Origin: an uncultured Pirellulaceae bacterium
Lineage (GTDB): Bacteria; Planctomycetota; Planctomycetia; Pirellulales; Pirellulaceae
DNA: 6,677 nucleotides
Reading direction: 5' to 3'
NCBI GenBank assembly: GCA_947258905.1
Contig: CAMYKF010000057.1
Coordinates: 1-6,677, forward strand
Positions 6,515 to 6,677 of this stretch are shown piece after piece. Positions within the stretch are counted from its first letter, which is position 1, and the number at the start of each line of letters is the position of its first letter. The notes under the pieces are model-generated. The model ran no database searches, was not told the origin of the DNA, and was given only the letters and a program-made list of their open reading frames with translations. A program made the position numbers and the translations under genes.

Positions 6515-6677
6515 CTACAGCTTGAGGTAGCCGGATTCGCAAGACTTCGGGCCGGGACGCGGGCAACACATCTCGTGAAGAGATTCGATTGAAAACGATT
6601 TGATCCACAAGTGGCAAGGCCCTACGCGGTTCATTGTAGCAGTCCTGACATCCGACCCAACGCCTGATTGACCGGGA
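6515..6677 (-). CDS. Possible 3' end of a convergent gene, or a 39-aa small protein
   Basis: A minus-strand frame is open from the right edge to TAG at 6515-6517, only two bases from the sulfatase stop. All 53 visible codons are sense, ending in CESGYLKL. An internal ATG at 6632-6634 has AGGA eight bases upstream and would start a 39-aa protein (MNRVGPCHLWIK...) with four cysteines, two adjacent (CCPRPG). I do not recognise it. It could be the tail of a larger gene beyond the edge, a genuine small gene, or a chance open frame in spacer. Confidence 0.25.
   Translation of the reverse strand, partial: PGQSGVGSDVRTATMNRVGPCHLWIKSFSIESLHEMCCPRPGPKSCESGYLKL

Noticed and set aside
6570..6584. ATCTC/GAGAT hairpin after the sulfatase as a terminator
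   Set aside because: Only a 5-bp AT-leaning stem and no following T-run on the plus strand.
1..6677. CRISPR array, tRNA, rRNA, insertion sequence or phage genes
   Set aside because: No regularly spaced direct repeats, cloverleaf RNA gene, transposase or phage motif seen on either strand; the only mobile-type signal is the REP-like element.

Overview
The window looks like chromosome of a planctomycete, probably Pirellulaceae-like, with moderate GC content. This assignment is inference. It rests on the pairing of a Cys-type arylsulfatase bearing a Sec signal peptide with a membrane-protease/HlyD export operon of a type I associate with Planctomycetes. There is no rRNA, tRNA or other marker to confirm it.

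Left region (1-4502) is a tightly packed plus-strand operon cut by the window edge. It holds four reading frames. First is the last 30 codons of an upstream gene, whose stop overlaps the next start (ATGA). Second is a 122-aa cytoplasmic protein with a DUF3467-like pattern. Third is a 617-aa membrane fusion (HlyD-type) adaptor carrying two cytoplasmic GAF-like domains on its N-terminus. Fourth is a 726-aa membrane protein that joins a PqqD-like domain, an M50 (site-2-protease-type) zinc protease core with HELAH, and its own C-terminal HlyD-type adaptor domain. Spacings of -4, +6 and +2 bases indicate co-transcription and translational coupling. The simplest reading is one envelope-spanning export or peptide-processing machine. 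The PqqD-like domain would capture a polypeptide in the cytoplasm, the M50 domain would cut or translocate it in the inner membrane, and the two HlyD-type domains would bridge the periplasm towards an outer-membrane channel not seen here. The GAF domains could gate it in response to a cytoplasmic signal. Substrate and channel are not in the window.

Middle region (4503-4979) is mostly non-coding. It holds a minus-strand open frame that looks coding but lacks a convincing start, so it may be a gene remnant. Next comes a compact inverted-repeat element resembling a REP/BIME (GTAG + hairpin, hairpin + CTAC), immediately followed by a second, AT-rich perfect hairpin. Then comes the ribosome binding site of the sulfatase.

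Right region (4980-6677) holds a complete exported sulfatase of 510 aa with the CTPSR formylglycine motif. After it, a minus-strand open frame runs in from the right edge and may be the 3' end of a convergent gene or a 39-aa small protein. The sulfatase shows no obvious functional tie to the export operon.
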